The notes under the pieces were generated by a model that was not told where the DNA came from, ran no database searches, and was given only the letters and a program-made list of their open reading frames with translations. A stretch of DNA of 64,000 nucleotides from Chryseobacterium geocarposphaerae (GTDB lineage: Bacteria > Bacteroidota > Bacteroidia > Flavobacteriales > Weeksellaceae), in the NCBI RefSeq assembly GCF_002797535.1, contig NZ_PGFD01000001.1, positions 930,001-994,000 on the forward strand, in the 5' to 3' direction. Positions 25,351-34,223 of the stretch are shown piece by piece. The first letter of the stretch is position 1; the number at the start of each line of letters is the position of its first letter. The position numbers were made by a program, and so were the translations under genes.

Positions 25351-28300
25351 ATGATTAAAAATTTTATAAACAGACCGGTTTTATCCACGGTAATCTCAAT
25401 CCTGATTGTGATTCTCGGGGTTTTGGGATTGATCTCGCTGCCGGTTACACAGTATCCTGATATTGCACCTCCTACAGTAAGTGTTTCTGCAAACTACACA
25501 GGAGCCAATGCGGAAACTGTGATGAAGAGTGTTGTGGTACCATTGGAAGAGCAGATCAACGGGGTAGAAGGTATGGATTACATCACTTCTTCAGCCGGAA
25601 ATGACGGGTCAGCTCAGATTCAGGTATTCTTTAAACAGGGAATCGACCCGGATATTGCTGCGGTAAACGTACAAAACCGTGTAACCAGAGCAACTCCTTT
25701 ATTACCAAGTGAAGTTACACGTTCCGGAGTAGTAACCCAAAAGCAACAGACAAGTGCCTTGATGTATATGTCTTTCTATTCTGAAAACAAAGATTTAGAT
25801 GATGTATATCTTCAAAACTTCCTGAATATTAATATTATTCCAAACTTAAAAAGGATTAACGGGGTAGGTGACGCCAATGTTTTCGGAGGTAAAAATTACT
25901 CGATGAGAGTTTGGCTGGATCCTGCTAAAATGGCAGCTTACGGAGTAACTCCAACCGATGTTACCAATGCAATCAATGAGCAGAGTAGAGAAGCGGCTGC
26001 AGGTTCTATCGGACAGAACAGTGGAAGCTCTTTCGAATACATCATTAAATATGTTGGTAAATTCAACGATAAGGCACAATATGATAATATCATCATAAAA
26101 GCTCTTCCTGACGGACAAAACCTTATGCTTAAAGATGTTGCCAAAGTGGAACTGGCGGGTCAGTCTTACACAGGGATCGGTGAAAACGGGAACAACCCAT
26201 CTATCAGTATGGGGATCTTCCAGACACCGGGTTCAAACGCTCAGGAGATCATTAAAAATATTAAAGCCTATCTAAAATCTGCAGAAGGAAGCTTTCCTCA
26301 GGGAATTAAATATACGTTCAACTTTGATACGAATGAATTCCTGGATGCATCCATCGAAAAAGTGGTTCATACCCTAATCGAAGCATTTATATTAGTATTT
26401 ATTGTAGTATTTATTTTCCTTCAGGATTTCAGATCTACGCTGATTCCGGCAATTGCGGTTCCGGTTTCCATTGTGGGAGCATTTTTCTTCCTGAATTTAT
26501 TTGGATATTCCTTAAACCTGTTAACGTTATTTGCCTTGGTATTGGCAATCGGTATCGTTGTGGATGACGCGATTGTCGTCGTCGAAGCCGTTCACGCCAA
26601 GATGGAACACGGTATTTCCGATGCTAAAAAAGCAACCGTAGAAGCAATGGATGAGATTACAGGGGCAATTATTTCAATTACCTTAGTAATGGCGGCGGTA
26701 TTTGTTCCGGTAACGTTTATTACAGGACCAACCGGAGTATTCTATCAACAGTTCGGGATCACACTCATTATTGCGATTATCATTTCTGCGATTAATGCCT
26801 TGACTTTGAGTCCGGTTTTATGTTCCCTATTCCTAAAACCTCACGAAGCACATCATGCAGAATATAAGAATCTGAACTTCCTTCAAAAATTCTTCTATAA
26901 GTTTAATATTGCTTTTAAAACAGCTACCGAACGTTATGGAAAAGGATTTGTATTCTTATTGAGACATAAATGGGTGACACTAATCATTTTTGCGATAACT
27001 GCAGGAATCTTATATTGGGCAAGTTCTACCATGAAAAAAGGTTTCGTACCTACAGAAGACAGAGGGATCATTTTTACTGATGTTCAGCTTCCTCCGGGAG
27101 CCTCTATGGAAAGAACATACAACGCGTTGAAAACTCTTCAGGCAAAAGCCTTAAAAGTTCCGGGAGTACAAAACGTTACAATTTCTACAGGTAGAGGTTT
27201 CTTATCAGGAAACGGTAGTAACAACGGTCTTGCCTTCATCAAACTGAAGCCGTTTGAAGAGCGGAAAAAAGACGGGCAGACTTCTGAAGATATCACGAAA
27301 AAATTATTCGGAATTTCAGGAGCCGTTCCTGATGCAAAAGTAGTATTCTTCCAGCCACCAAGTGTACCCGGTTTCGGTAACAGTGCCGGTTTTGAGATGG
27401 TATTATTGGATAAATCAGGGGGAGAATATGCAGACTTAGACAATAAAATGAATGAATTCATCGGGAAACTGATGCAAAGACCTGAAATTGAATTTGCACA
27501 GTCTTCATTCAATACAAAATATCCTCAGTACGAAATGCAGGTAAATGTACCATTGGCTAAACAGATGGGAGTTTCCGTTAGTGATATCCTGGCTACTATG
27601 CAGGGCTATATCGGAGGTATTTATACTGCCGACTTTACCAAATATGGAAAACAGTTCAGGGTAATGGTTCAGGCTCTTCCTGATAACAGAAAAAGTATTG
27701 AAAACCTTAATGAACTGTATGTAAAAACAGGATCAGGAGTAATGTCACCGATTTCTCAGTTCGTTTCGATGAAAAAAGCGTACGGACCACAATCCGTAAG
27801 CCGTTACAACCTGTTTACTTCAGTAAAAATTACGGGAGCAAATTCTGCAGGATACAGTTCCGGGGATGCTATTACAGCCGTTCAGCAGGTTGCTGATGAA
27901 ACTTTGAACCAAAATTATGCTGTAGAATTCACAGGATTAACGAGAGAAGAATTAAATTCAGGATCTCAGACCTTATTGATCTTCGGATTAAGTTTGATTT
28001 TTGTTTATTTCATCCTTTCTGCACAATATGAAAGTTATATTCTTCCGCTTATCGTAGTAATTTCTCTTCCTCTTGGGGTAATGGGAGCTTACTTCGGACA
28101 GAAAATCATGGGCCTGGAAAATAACATTTATTTCCAGATTGCCCTGATCATGTTGGTTGGATTATTGGCTAAAAATGCTATTCTGATTGTAGAATTTGCT
28201 GTCCAGAGAAGACACCATGGTGAAACGATTGTGATGTCTGCCATTAATGCTGCAAAAGCGAGATTAAGACCAATCCTGATGACCTCATTTGCATTTATCT

Positions 28301-28497
28301 TCGGTTTATTGCCACTGGTTTTGGCAAGTGGGATCGGTGCGGTTGGTAACCGTTCAATTGCAACCGGTGCAGCAATAGGATTGTTGATAGGAACTATTTT
28401 AGGATTATTCGTAATTCCTGTATTATACGTGATTTTCGAATACTTACAGGAAAAAATTAAACCTATCAAAAAAGAAGAAATCAATTTAGCAGAATAA
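25351..28497 (+). CDS. RND efflux permease (AcrB/HAE1-like)
   Basis: The 1048-residue proton-driven inner-membrane pump matches AcrB in length. It has the N-terminal helix (FINRPVLSTVISILIVILG), two periplasmic porter/docking regions, and two clusters of membrane helices (about residues 338-560 and 860-1035). The proton-relay aspartates are visible in GIVVDDAIVVVEAV (about residues 400-413, Asp-Asp pair), as is the conserved AKNAILIVEFA late in the protein. It likely exports hydrophobic drugs, bile-like or dye compounds; substrates cannot be read from sequence. Middle gene of the regulator-adaptor-pump-channel operon. Confidence 0.97.
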   Translation: MIKNFINRPVLSTVISILIVILGVLGLISLPVTQYPDIAPPTVSVSANYTGANAETVMKSVVVPLEEQINGVEGMDYITSSAGNDGSAQIQVFFKQGIDPDIAAVNVQNRVTRATPLLPSEVTRSGVVTQKQQTSALMYMSFYSENKDLDDVYLQNFLNINIIPNLKRINGVGDANVFGGKNYSMRVWLDPAKMAAYGVTPTDVTNAINEQSREAAAGSIGQNSGSSFEYIIKYVGKFNDKAQYDNIIIKALPDGQNLMLKDVAKVELAGQSYTGIGENGNNPSISMGIFQTPGSNAQEIIKNIKAYLKSAEGSFPQGIKYTFNFDTNEFLDASIEKVVHTLIEAFILVFIVVFIFLQDFRSTLIPAIAVPVSIVGAFFFLNLFGYSLNLLTLFALVLAIGIVVDDAIVVVEAVHAKMEHGISDAKKATVEAMDEITGAIISITLVMAAVFVPVTFITGPTGVFYQQFGITLIIAIIISAINALTLSPVLCSLFLKPHEAHHAEYKNLNFLQKFFYKFNIAFKTATERYGKGFVFLLRHKWVTLIIFAITAGILYWASSTMKKGFVPTEDRGIIFTDVQLPPGASMERTYNALKTLQAKALKVPGVQNVTISTGRGFLSGNGSNNGLAFIKLKPFEERKKDGQTSEDITKKLFGISGAVPDAKVVFFQPPSVPGFGNSAGFEMVLLDKSGGEYADLDNKMNEFIGKLMQRPEIEFAQSSFNTKYPQYEMQVNVPLAKQMGVSVSDILATMQGYIGGIYTADFTKYGKQFRVMVQALPDNRKSIENLNELYVKTGSGVMSPISQFVSMKKAYGPQSVSRYNLFTSVKITGANSAGYSSGDAITAVQQVADETLNQNYAVEFTGLTREELNSGSQTLLIFGLSLIFVYFILSAQYESYILPLIVVISLPLGVMGAYFGQKIMGLENNIYFQIALIMLVGLLAKNAILIVEFAVQRRHHGETIVMSAINAAKARLRPILMTSFAFIFGLLPLVLASGIGAVGNRSIATGAAIGLLIGTILGLFVIPVLYVIFEYLQEKIKPIKKEEINLAE

Positions 28498-28507
28498 AAT
28501 TAAGTTC

Positions 28508-28558
28508 GTTTAAGGTTTTGTGTTCAAAGTTTAACGACCAGAATGCGAAACCTTAAAC
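28508..28558. repeat. Intra-operon inverted repeat
   Basis: GTTTAAGGTTT (28508-28518) and its exact complement (28548-28558) flank a 29-base AT-rich loop in the short gap between pump and channel genes. It lacks a T-run, so it is more likely an mRNA-stability hairpin or repeat relic than a terminator. Confidence 0.5.
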
Positions 28559-28581
28559 ATAAAACTTTAAACTTTTAAAGA

Positions 28582-29997
28582 ATGAAGAGTTTATTAAACA
28601 TCATAAAAGGAATAACATTTTCAGTCGCAATTCTTGCTGCCGTATCATCTTGTATGGCAAGAAAAGAATACCACAGACCCGATAATGTTGTTGACGAAAA
28701 ACTGTACCGCACAGATATGCTTCCTGCTGACAGTACAAACATTTCGAATGTTTCCTGGAGAGAGATCTTCACAGATCCTATTCTTCAGGGACATATTTCA
28801 AAGGCTTTGGAAAACAACCTCGATATAAGAATTGCTTTACAGAGCATCAATTCTGCAGAGGCTTATCTAAAACAAAGTAAAGCAGCTTATGAGCCAACAG
28901 TAACGGTTGGTCCCGGCTACACTTTCCAGACCCAGTCTTTGAATACACAGACCGGACAGCTATTCGGGCAGAGAAGATATATCAACCAGCTTGACCTTAC
29001 AGCAAGTATCGGTTTTGAAGCTGATCTTTGGGGAAAATTAAAAGCCCAGGAAAAAGCTCAGTTGGCGAATTATTTAGGGACAGTTGCTGCCCACAAAGCC
29101 GTAAAAAGTGATTTGATTGCTTCTATTGCTTCTGCTTATTATCAGTTATTGACTTTTGATGAACAGAAAAAAATCATCACAGAAACCATTAAAGTTCGTG
29201 AGCAAAATTTAGAAACCACCAAAGCTTTAAAAGTCTCAGGAACTGTTACAGAAGTTGCTGTGCAACAGAGTGAAGCTTTAGTGTATAATGCAAAATCCTT
29301 ATTAATTGACATCGATACCCAGATTCAATTATTGGAAAATACAATGAGTTTATTAATGGGAGAACCTTCTCATTCGGTTGAACGATCTTCTTTGGCTGCT
29401 CAGAATGTTCCGATTGATTTAAAATTAGGATACCCTGCTCAGCTCTTATCAAACAGACCGGACGTAATGAGAGCGGAATACAACTTAATGAACGCTTTTG
29501 AACTGACCAACTCTGCCAAAGCTCAGTTTTATCCGACTTTAAAAATCACAGGAAACGGAGGTTTGCAATCCATGGATATTGATCACCTTTTCAGTGTCAA
29601 TTCTTTATTTGCTAGTGTTGTAGCAGGTTTAGCACAACCTATTTTAAACAAAAGAACCATCAAAACCAACTATGAAGTAAGCCTTGCCAATCAGGAAACG
29701 GCCTATCTGAATTTCAGAAAAACAGTTCTTACTGCCGGAAAAGAAGTTTCTGATGCAATTCGTGTATTCTCGGTTCAGGATTCTTATATAGAGCTAAAAC
29801 AAAAAGAACTGGATTCCTATAAAAAATCTGTAGATTACTCCCAGGAATTGGTAAACTACGGGATGGCCAATTATCTTGAAGTACTCAATGCAAGTGTCAA
29901 TTCATTAAATGCAGAGTTGAATATTGCCAATGCAAAATACAGCAAAATGAAAGCAGGAGTAGAGCTTTATCAGGCTCTAGGAGGCGGTTGGAAATAA
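28582..29997 (+). CDS. Outer-membrane efflux channel (TolC/OprM, NodT family) lipoprotein
   Basis: The 471-residue protein completes the tripartite efflux system. It has a signal peptide with lipobox (AVSSC, Cys near residue 24), typical of NodT/OprM-type channels. Two homologous long-helix repeats follow: the first includes NLDIRIALQSINSAEAYLKQSK, the second PAQLLSNRPDVMRAEYNLMNAFE, where LLxxRPDVxxAE is the classic family signature. An Ala-rich coiled coil follows each. It ends in KAGVELYQALGGGWK, the usual end of this family, and a terminator follows. Confidence 0.95.
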   Translation: MKSLLNIIKGITFSVAILAAVSSCMARKEYHRPDNVVDEKLYRTDMLPADSTNISNVSWREIFTDPILQGHISKALENNLDIRIALQSINSAEAYLKQSKAAYEPTVTVGPGYTFQTQSLNTQTGQLFGQRRYINQLDLTASIGFEADLWGKLKAQEKAQLANYLGTVAAHKAVKSDLIASIASAYYQLLTFDEQKKIITETIKVREQNLETTKALKVSGTVTEVAVQQSEALVYNAKSLLIDIDTQIQLLENTMSLLMGEPSHSVERSSLAAQNVPIDLKLGYPAQLLSNRPDVMRAEYNLMNAFELTNSAKAQFYPTLKITGNGGLQSMDIDHLFSVNSLFASVVAGLAQPILNKRTIKTNYEVSLANQETAYLNFRKTVLTAGKEVSDAIRVFSVQDSYIELKQKELDSYKKSVDYSQELVNYGMANYLEVLNASVNSLNAELNIANAKYSKMKAGVELYQALGGGWK

Positions 29998-30018
29998 TTT
30001 CTGATATCTAAAGTAATT

Positions 30019-30054
30019 AAAACGTGTATTGATTAACTTCAATGCACGTTTTTT
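30019..30054 (+). terminator. Terminator of the efflux operon
   Basis: A 14-base stem with one G-T pair (30019-30032 with 30039-30052) is followed by a short T-run, 22 bases after the channel gene stop codon. Confidence 0.75.
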
Positions 30055-30080
30055 ATTAATGAGAACTAAAATCAAATCGT

Positions 30081-30121
30081 CTGTCATTCTGAATGAAATG
30101 AAGTATAGTGAAGAATCTCAC
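30081..30121. repeat. Dispersed intergenic repeat, copy B (partial)
   Basis: The stretch starts CTGTCATTCTGAATGAAATG and ends GAAGAATCTCA. It matches the left part of the element at 55905 (TGTCATTCT-AATGAAATG-AGAATCT) and the reverse complement of part of the one at 19151. It sits in a 236-base gap that is otherwise AT-rich up to the promoter at 30187. Confidence 0.6.
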
Positions 30122-30186
30122 TTTATTTGTTATGATTAATTAAATAACTTATTATCAACATCTTAAATATAATTTTACATTTTCAC

Positions 30187-30220
30187 TTGCATATATGTAG
30201 CTAACTACGTAGTTTTGTAC
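30187..30220 (+). promoter_or_regulatory. Promoter with overlapping operator-like palindrome for GNAT-MarR operon
   Basis: TTG (30187-30189) and TAGTTTTG (30210-30217) are 20 bases apart. In the spacer lies TATATGTAG (30192-30200), and the perfect palindrome ACTACGTAGT (30204-30213) overlaps the -7 element. The arrangement suits repression by the MarR protein encoded downstream. The same TATATGTAG and TAnTTTTGTAC words recur in the promoter at 31326-31359. Confidence 0.6.
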
Positions 30221-30233
30221 GCAAATTAATACA

Positions 30234-30722
30234 ATGTTAGAAATTAAAACAATAAACAATACCTATTCAGAATCAATCATTGATTTAATTTTGAATATCC
30301 AACAAAAAGAATTTAATGTTCCGATCACAATAGAAGATCAGCCCGATCTTATGCAAATCGAAGAATTCTATGTCACCAGTGGCGGAAATTTTTGGGGAGC
30401 TTTCATAGATGGAGAACTTGTAGGAACCATTGCTTTGGTGAAGTTTGATAAAAATGCTGCTGCCATCCGAAAGATGTTTGTAAAAAAAGAATGCAGAGGA
30501 AAAGAACATAATATTGCCCAGCAATTATTAGAAGTCCTCATTGCTTACTGTCATGAAAACGGAATAGAAGAAGTATATTTGGGAACCGTATCGATACTCA
30601 AAGCTGCTTTACGTTTTTACGAACGTAATCATTTTAAAATAATTAACAAGGAAGAGCTTCCTGCAAAATTCCCTTTGATGAGTGCCGATAATGTATTTTG
30701 TTTTCTTGATCTAAAATCATAA
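30234..30722 (+). CDS. GNAT family N-acetyltransferase (MarR-linked)
   Basis: A 162-residue acetyltransferase. The acetyl-CoA fold is seen in GAFIDGELVGTIALVKFDKNAAAIRKMFVKKECRGKEHNIAQQLLEVLI, where RGKEHNIAQQLL takes the place of the usual Q/RxxGxG/A loop, and in VYLGTVSILKAALRFYERNHF. The start of the protein (about residues 1-25) is the alpha1 region. It is 3 bases upstream of a MarR gene; in other bacteria these two domains occur fused in one protein, which suggests they act together. Acceptor unknown. Confidence 0.88.
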   Translation: MLEIKTINNTYSESIIDLILNIQQKEFNVPITIEDQPDLMQIEEFYVTSGGNFWGAFIDGELVGTIALVKFDKNAAAIRKMFVKKECRGKEHNIAQQLLEVLIAYCHENGIEEVYLGTVSILKAALRFYERNHFKIINKEELPAKFPLMSADNVFCFLDLKS

Positions 30723-30725
30723 CCT

Positions 30726-31205
30726 ATGAATATTATAAATGAATCCGGAACCCTTGCGTTATCTACTCGTTTGCAACGCCTCAGTGAGCAGTTACGCAAA
30801 GACGGAGCCTTAGTTTATAAAGAATTCGGAATCGATTTTGAGCCCAAATGGTTTCCGGTTGTTTTTACCTTGCATCATAAACAGACACTAAGTGTTGTAG
30901 AAATTGCCAATGAAATAGGGTATACCCATCCTTCTACCATCAGTCTTTTAAAAGAGCTTGAAAAACAGCAAATAATTCAGTCTAAAAAAGATAAAACCGA
31001 TGAACGAAAACGTCTGATAGAATTGGCTCCGAAAGGAATAGAACTGATAGAGAAAATGAAACCGGTCTGGGAAATCATTTCAAAAGTATTGGGCGAAATA
31101 TCAGATAATGAAAATCATTTACTCAAAGCCATTAATGAAGCGGAAGAAAAAATTGCAAATCAATCGTTTTTACAGAGGGTTTTGCAATTTAAAAATTCCC
31201 AATAA
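30726..31205 (+). CDS. MarR family transcriptional regulator
   Basis: The 159-residue protein has the MarR winged helix: FTLHHKQTLSVVEIANEIGYTHPSTISLLKELEKQQII (helix-turn-helix about residues 50-87) followed by the wing with the DERKRLIELAPKG signature. Flanking helices form the dimer interface. MarR proteins are usually ligand-relieved repressors. Its likely operator is the palindrome overlapping the promoter of its own operon at 30192-30213; a second similar site precedes the tRNA gene downstream (inference). Confidence 0.9.
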   Translation: MNIINESGTLALSTRLQRLSEQLRKDGALVYKEFGIDFEPKWFPVVFTLHHKQTLSVVEIANEIGYTHPSTISLLKELEKQQIIQSKKDKTDERKRLIELAPKGIELIEKMKPVWEIISKVLGEISDNENHLLKAINEAEEKIANQSFLQRVLQFKNSQ

Positions 31206-31325
31206 TAAAGCTGACAAATTGATAGTTAAATGATTTTCTTTTTGCTGTTTCATTCAAATAACTTTTCAAAAAATGATGATTATATAGTTAATAAAGCAAC
31301 TTGTTAAAGAAAATTAAATAAAAAA

Positions 31326-31359
31326 TTTGTATATGTAGTTTAAATACTTACTTTTGTAC
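31326..31359 (+). promoter_or_regulatory. Promoter of tRNA-Ala, sharing words with the GNAT-MarR promoter
   Basis: TTTG (31326-31329) and TACTTTTG (31349-31356) are 19 bases apart, close to ideal. The spacer contains TATATGTAG (31330-31338), identical to the one at 30192-30200, and the -7 element continues TAC as in that promoter. It lies 24 bases upstream of the tRNA. Confidence 0.65.
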
Positions 31360-31383
31360 CGTTTCAGAATGTTGATGACAAAT

Positions 31384-31457
31384 GGGGGATTGGCGCAGTT
31401 GGCTAGCGCGTTTGACTGGCAGTCAAAAGGTCACGGGTTCGAATCCCGTATTCTCCA
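31384..31457 (+). tRNA. tRNA-Ala (anticodon GGC)
   Basis: A 74-base cloverleaf folds fully. The acceptor arm GGGGGAT pairs with ATTCTCC and includes a G3-U70 wobble, the alanine identity element. The D stem is GCGC/GCGC, the anticodon stem TTTGA/TCAAA with loop CTGGCAG (anticodon GGC, 31417-31419 region), and the T stem ACGGG/CCCGT with TTCGAAT loop. Discriminator base is A; CCA is not encoded (CAA follows), so it is added after transcription. Confidence 0.94.
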
Positions 31458-31494
31458 CAATTTTGAATTTATTTCATAAAACTTTTATTATACT

Positions 31495-31869
31495 ATGAAG
31501 AAACTTTTTTTTCTCTTATTAACAGCTTTTTTATTTATCGGATGTAACTCGGATGACGACAGCATTTATGATTTTATCGGAACTTGGCATGGAACCTATG
31601 AAGGAAGTGATAAAGGGGTGTGGAATATTGTTGTTGCAGATGATGGAAAAGTTACCGGAACAATGCATTCTGATGTGAATCAGGAAAATTACAATATTTC
31701 CGGGAATGTTAGTTCTTCCGGAGACATAAATGCGGTGGTAGGTCTTCCGTCAGACGGAGAATTCAGAGGCAATCTTACCACTGATAAAAAGGGAAGCGGA
31801 ACTTGGGTAAATTCAGTTCCTACCCCTGGAAGATCAGGAACATGGCAGGGTGAAAAAGATAAAAATTAA
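31495..31869 (+). CDS. Small lipoprotein of unknown function
   Basis: A 124-residue protein with a lipoprotein signal peptide (FLFIGC, Cys at residue 17) followed by NSDDDS, an acidic linker typical of Bacteroidota surface lipoproteins. The mature part (about 25-120) is all beta, with Gly-rich strands such as GTWHGTYEG, GKVTGTMHS, GNLTTDKKGSGTW and a repeated G-T-W pattern. It resembles small lipocalin- or calycin-like beta barrels, but I cannot name a family. The gene starts 38 bases after the tRNA and may share its transcript. Confidence 0.75.
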   Translation: MKKLFFLLLTAFLFIGCNSDDDSIYDFIGTWHGTYEGSDKGVWNIVVADDGKVTGTMHSDVNQENYNISGNVSSSGDINAVVGLPSDGEFRGNLTTDKKGSGTWVNSVPTPGRSGTWQGEKDKN

Positions 31870-31886
31870 AATTTAAGAATATATAT

Positions 31887-31914
31887 AAAAACCGGAAAAT
31901 GATTTCCGGTTTTT
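31887..31914 (+). terminator. Terminator after the small lipoprotein
   Basis: A 12-base stem (31887-31898 with 31903-31914, loop ATGA) is followed by a T-run. Confidence 0.85.
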
Positions 31915-31974
31915 TTTATTTTCCAAACTGTTTAATTTAACAGTTTCCGAATAAGATATAATACACTAAATTTA

Positions 31975-31982
31975 TATATTTG
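31975..31982 (+). promoter_or_regulatory. -7 element of the NlpC/P60 gene
   Basis: TATATTTG matches TAnnTTTG. It overlaps an alternative in-frame TTG start at 31980, excluding that start and supporting the ATG at 32010. No clear -33 element. Confidence 0.5.
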
Positions 31983-32009
31983 CAATACATCATTAACAAT
32001 CGGAAGCGC

Positions 32010-32570
32010 ATGAAATTGGGATTACTTGAAAATCATCTGAGAATAAAGCAACTATCTGTTTTACTGATTATGTCCTCAATTATCATTTCCTGCGGAAGCT
32101 CAAAAAGCGCTGCTGAAAAAAATAAATCTGTAACAAGAACAGAAAATCTTAGAAGGCTTGATTCAAAATTTGATGGCAAAGTATCTAAATCCATCAATTC
32201 CCTCTTAAAAGATGCTGAAAAATATATTGGAACACCTTATAAGTTCGGAGGAAACACATCTTCCGGTTTCGATTGTTCAGGATTTACCGTAAAAGTATTT
32301 GAAGAAAACGATTTCAAACTTCCCAGAAGATCTTCAGATCAGGCTTTAGCCGGAGAAAAGATTGACATCACAGAAGTAAAACCGGGGGATCTTTTATTCT
32401 TTGCAACAGCAGGAGGAAGCAGGGTTTCCCATGTAGGAATCGTTCATGACATCGGAAATGACGGTGAAGTTAAATTTATTCATGCTTCTACCTCAAAAGG
32501 AGTGATTATTTCTTCACTCAACGAAAAATACTGGAATAAGGCTTATCTTCACGCTCAAAGGGTCTTATAA
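32010..32570 (+). CDS. NlpC/P60 family peptidoglycan endopeptidase lipoprotein
   Basis: A C40-family cysteine peptidase that cleaves peptide bonds in peptidoglycan stems, expected in the periplasm on the outer membrane. From the ATG at 32010 it is 186 residues, with a lipoprotein signal (IIISCGSSKS, Cys near 28). The catalytic domain (about 65-186) shows YIGTPYKFGGNTSSGFDCSGF with the nucleophile Cys in DCSGF, the PGDLLFF strand, SHVGIV with the catalytic His, and the FIHAST segment with the third polar residue. Confidence 0.92.
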   Translation: MKLGLLENHLRIKQLSVLLIMSSIIISCGSSKSAAEKNKSVTRTENLRRLDSKFDGKVSKSINSLLKDAEKYIGTPYKFGGNTSSGFDCSGFTVKVFEENDFKLPRRSSDQALAGEKIDITEVKPGDLLFFATAGGSRVSHVGIVHDIGNDGEVKFIHASTSKGVIISSLNEKYWNKAYLHAQRVL

Positions 32571-32687
32571 CTCTACATTTATAAGATTGATTTTTTAGAT
32601 AATTACATTTTTAATAAAACAGTAAAAAACGACAGAATATTCAAATTTTTATAACTTTCACGGTTCAAAATAAGATCAACTTTTTTG

Positions 32688-32695
32688 TATCTTTG
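32688..32695 (+). promoter_or_regulatory. -7 element of the dapD promoter
   Basis: TATCTTTG is a consensus form of TAnnTTTG, 25 bases upstream of the dapD start. A TTG at the -33 distance was not seen. Confidence 0.5.
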
Positions 32696-32720
32696 GCGAA
32701 ATTAATTTTAAACAAGAAAC

Positions 32721-33533
32721 ATGTCGTTACAACAAACTATTGAAAACATCTGGGACAACAGAGATTTATTGCAGAATGAAGACAGCCAAAAGGCTATAAG
32801 AGAGGTTATTTCTTTGGTTGATAAAGGAGAGCTTCGTACAGCTGAGCCTACGGAAAACGGATGGCAGGTGAATGAATGGGTGAAAAAAGCTGTCGTAATG
32901 TATTTCCCGATCCAGAAAATGGAAACTATCGAAGTAGGTCCGTTTGAATTTCATGATAAAATGCCTTTGAAGAGAAACTATGCTGAAAAAGGAGTAAGAG
33001 TTGTACCACATGCTATTGCAAGAGAAGGAGCTTATATTGCTCCGGGAGTTATTATGATGCCTTCTTACGTAAACATCGGAGCTTACGTAGATTCGGGAAC
33101 AATGGTTGATACTTGGGCTACAGTGGGAAGCTGTGCACAAATTGGTAAAAACGTTCACTTAAGTGGTGGTGTTGGTATCGGTGGTGTGCTAGAACCGCTT
33201 CAGGCTGCTCCGGTAATCATTGAAGACGACTGTTTCATCGGATCAAGATGTATTGTAGTTGAAGGAGTTCACGTAGAAAAAGAAGCCGTTTTAGGAGCTA
33301 ATGTTGTATTAACAGCTTCAACTAAAATTATTGACGTTACAGGTCCGGAACCTATTGAAATCAAAGGAAGAGTTCCTGCACGTTCAGTAGTAATTCCAGG
33401 AAGTTACACAAAACAATATCCGGCAGGAGAATATCAGGTTCCTTGTGCTTTGATCATTGGACAGAGAAAAGAATCTACAGATAAAAAAACATCTCTTAAC
33501 GATGCATTGAGAGATAACAATGTAGCAGTTTAA
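32721..33533 (+). CDS. dapD: 2,3,4,5-tetrahydropyridine-2,6-dicarboxylate N-succinyltransferase
   Basis: Transfers succinyl from succinyl-CoA to tetrahydrodipicolinate in the lysine and diaminopimelate pathway. The 270-residue length and the left-handed beta-helix of hexapeptide repeats (about residues 100-220, e.g. IAREGAYIAPGVIMMPSYV, IGKNVHLSGGVGIGGVLEP) are those of the succinylase-branch DapD. The conserved stretch GAYVDSGTMVDTWATVGSCAQIGKN contains active-site residues. The window thus contains both a lysine-making step and a lysine-degrading pair (19618-22594). Confidence 0.96.
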   Translation: MSLQQTIENIWDNRDLLQNEDSQKAIREVISLVDKGELRTAEPTENGWQVNEWVKKAVVMYFPIQKMETIEVGPFEFHDKMPLKRNYAEKGVRVVPHAIAREGAYIAPGVIMMPSYVNIGAYVDSGTMVDTWATVGSCAQIGKNVHLSGGVGIGGVLEPLQAAPVIIEDDCFIGSRCIVVEGVHVEKEAVLGANVVLTASTKIIDVTGPEPIEIKGRVPARSVVIPGSYTKQYPAGEYQVPCALIIGQRKESTDKKTSLNDALRDNNVAV

Positions 33534-33548
33534 ATTCACAGTAAAACT

Positions 33549-34223
33549 ATGGCCATTCCTAAACAGATCTTTCAGACTTTTAAAACCGATAAGCTGCCTT
33601 GGCTTACGAGGTTTCATATTAAAAGAATGCTTAAGAAAAATCCTGAATATCAATATCATTTCTATGATGATAAAAGGATAACCGAATTCTTTAAAGATGA
33701 ATTTCCGCCTGAATATCTGAAAGCCTACAACAGGCTGACTATAGGAGCGGCTAAGGCAGATTTTTTCAGATATGCCATCCTGTACAAAAAAGGAGGAGTA
33801 TATTTGGATATCGACAGCGGAATCAATATTCCATTACGAAAACTGATTCGCGAAGATGATACTGCATTAGTGACGGATGAAGATCCTCCAACATATTATG
33901 TACAATGGGGTCTGGTGTATGAAGCCGGACACCCATTTCTACAAAGAACATTGGAGAACATCATGGAAAACATTAAAAATAATCCATATCCTCACAATGT
34001 TCATAAAACCACAGGTCCAACTGTTTATACAGACTCAATTAAAGAATGTCTTAAAGAAAATCCAAATATTCCTCACCGGTTTTTGGGGCCTCACTATGAC
34101 AATAAAATGCAGTTCAAGTATAAACTTGGTAAATTCTTCCTTTATAAAGACAAATCCGAACACTGGAAAAAGAAACAACTGACTCAAAACATCATAAGAC
34201 CGGAGAATGAAGATAGCTTATGA
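33549..34223 (+). CDS. GT32-like glycosyltransferase (OCH1/capsule type)
   Basis: A 224-residue cytoplasmic or membrane-associated glycosyltransferase. The signature AAKADFFRYAILYKKGGVYLDID contains the DxD metal and nucleotide-sugar binding motif (Asp87, Asp89) of the DXD-containing sugar-binding family (GT32-like). The start MAIPKQIFQTFKT is also typical of that family. It begins 15 bases after dapD and overlaps the next glycosyltransferase gene by 17 bases, so the pair probably acts on the same surface glycan. Donor and acceptor are unknown. Confidence 0.88.
   Translation: MAIPKQIFQTFKTDKLPWLTRFHIKRMLKKNPEYQYHFYDDKRITEFFKDEFPPEYLKAYNRLTIGAAKADFFRYAILYKKGGVYLDIDSGINIPLRKLIREDDTALVTDEDPPTYYVQWGLVYEAGHPFLQRTLENIMENIKNNPYPHNVHKTTGPTVYTDSIKECLKENPNIPHRFLGPHYDNKMQFKYKLGKFFLYKDKSEHWKKKQLTQNIIRPENEDSL

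Noticed and set aside
28508-28558. Inverted repeat between efflux pump and channel genes as a terminator
   Set aside because: The stem has no T-run and a 29-base loop, and the channel gene downstream belongs functionally to the same operon.
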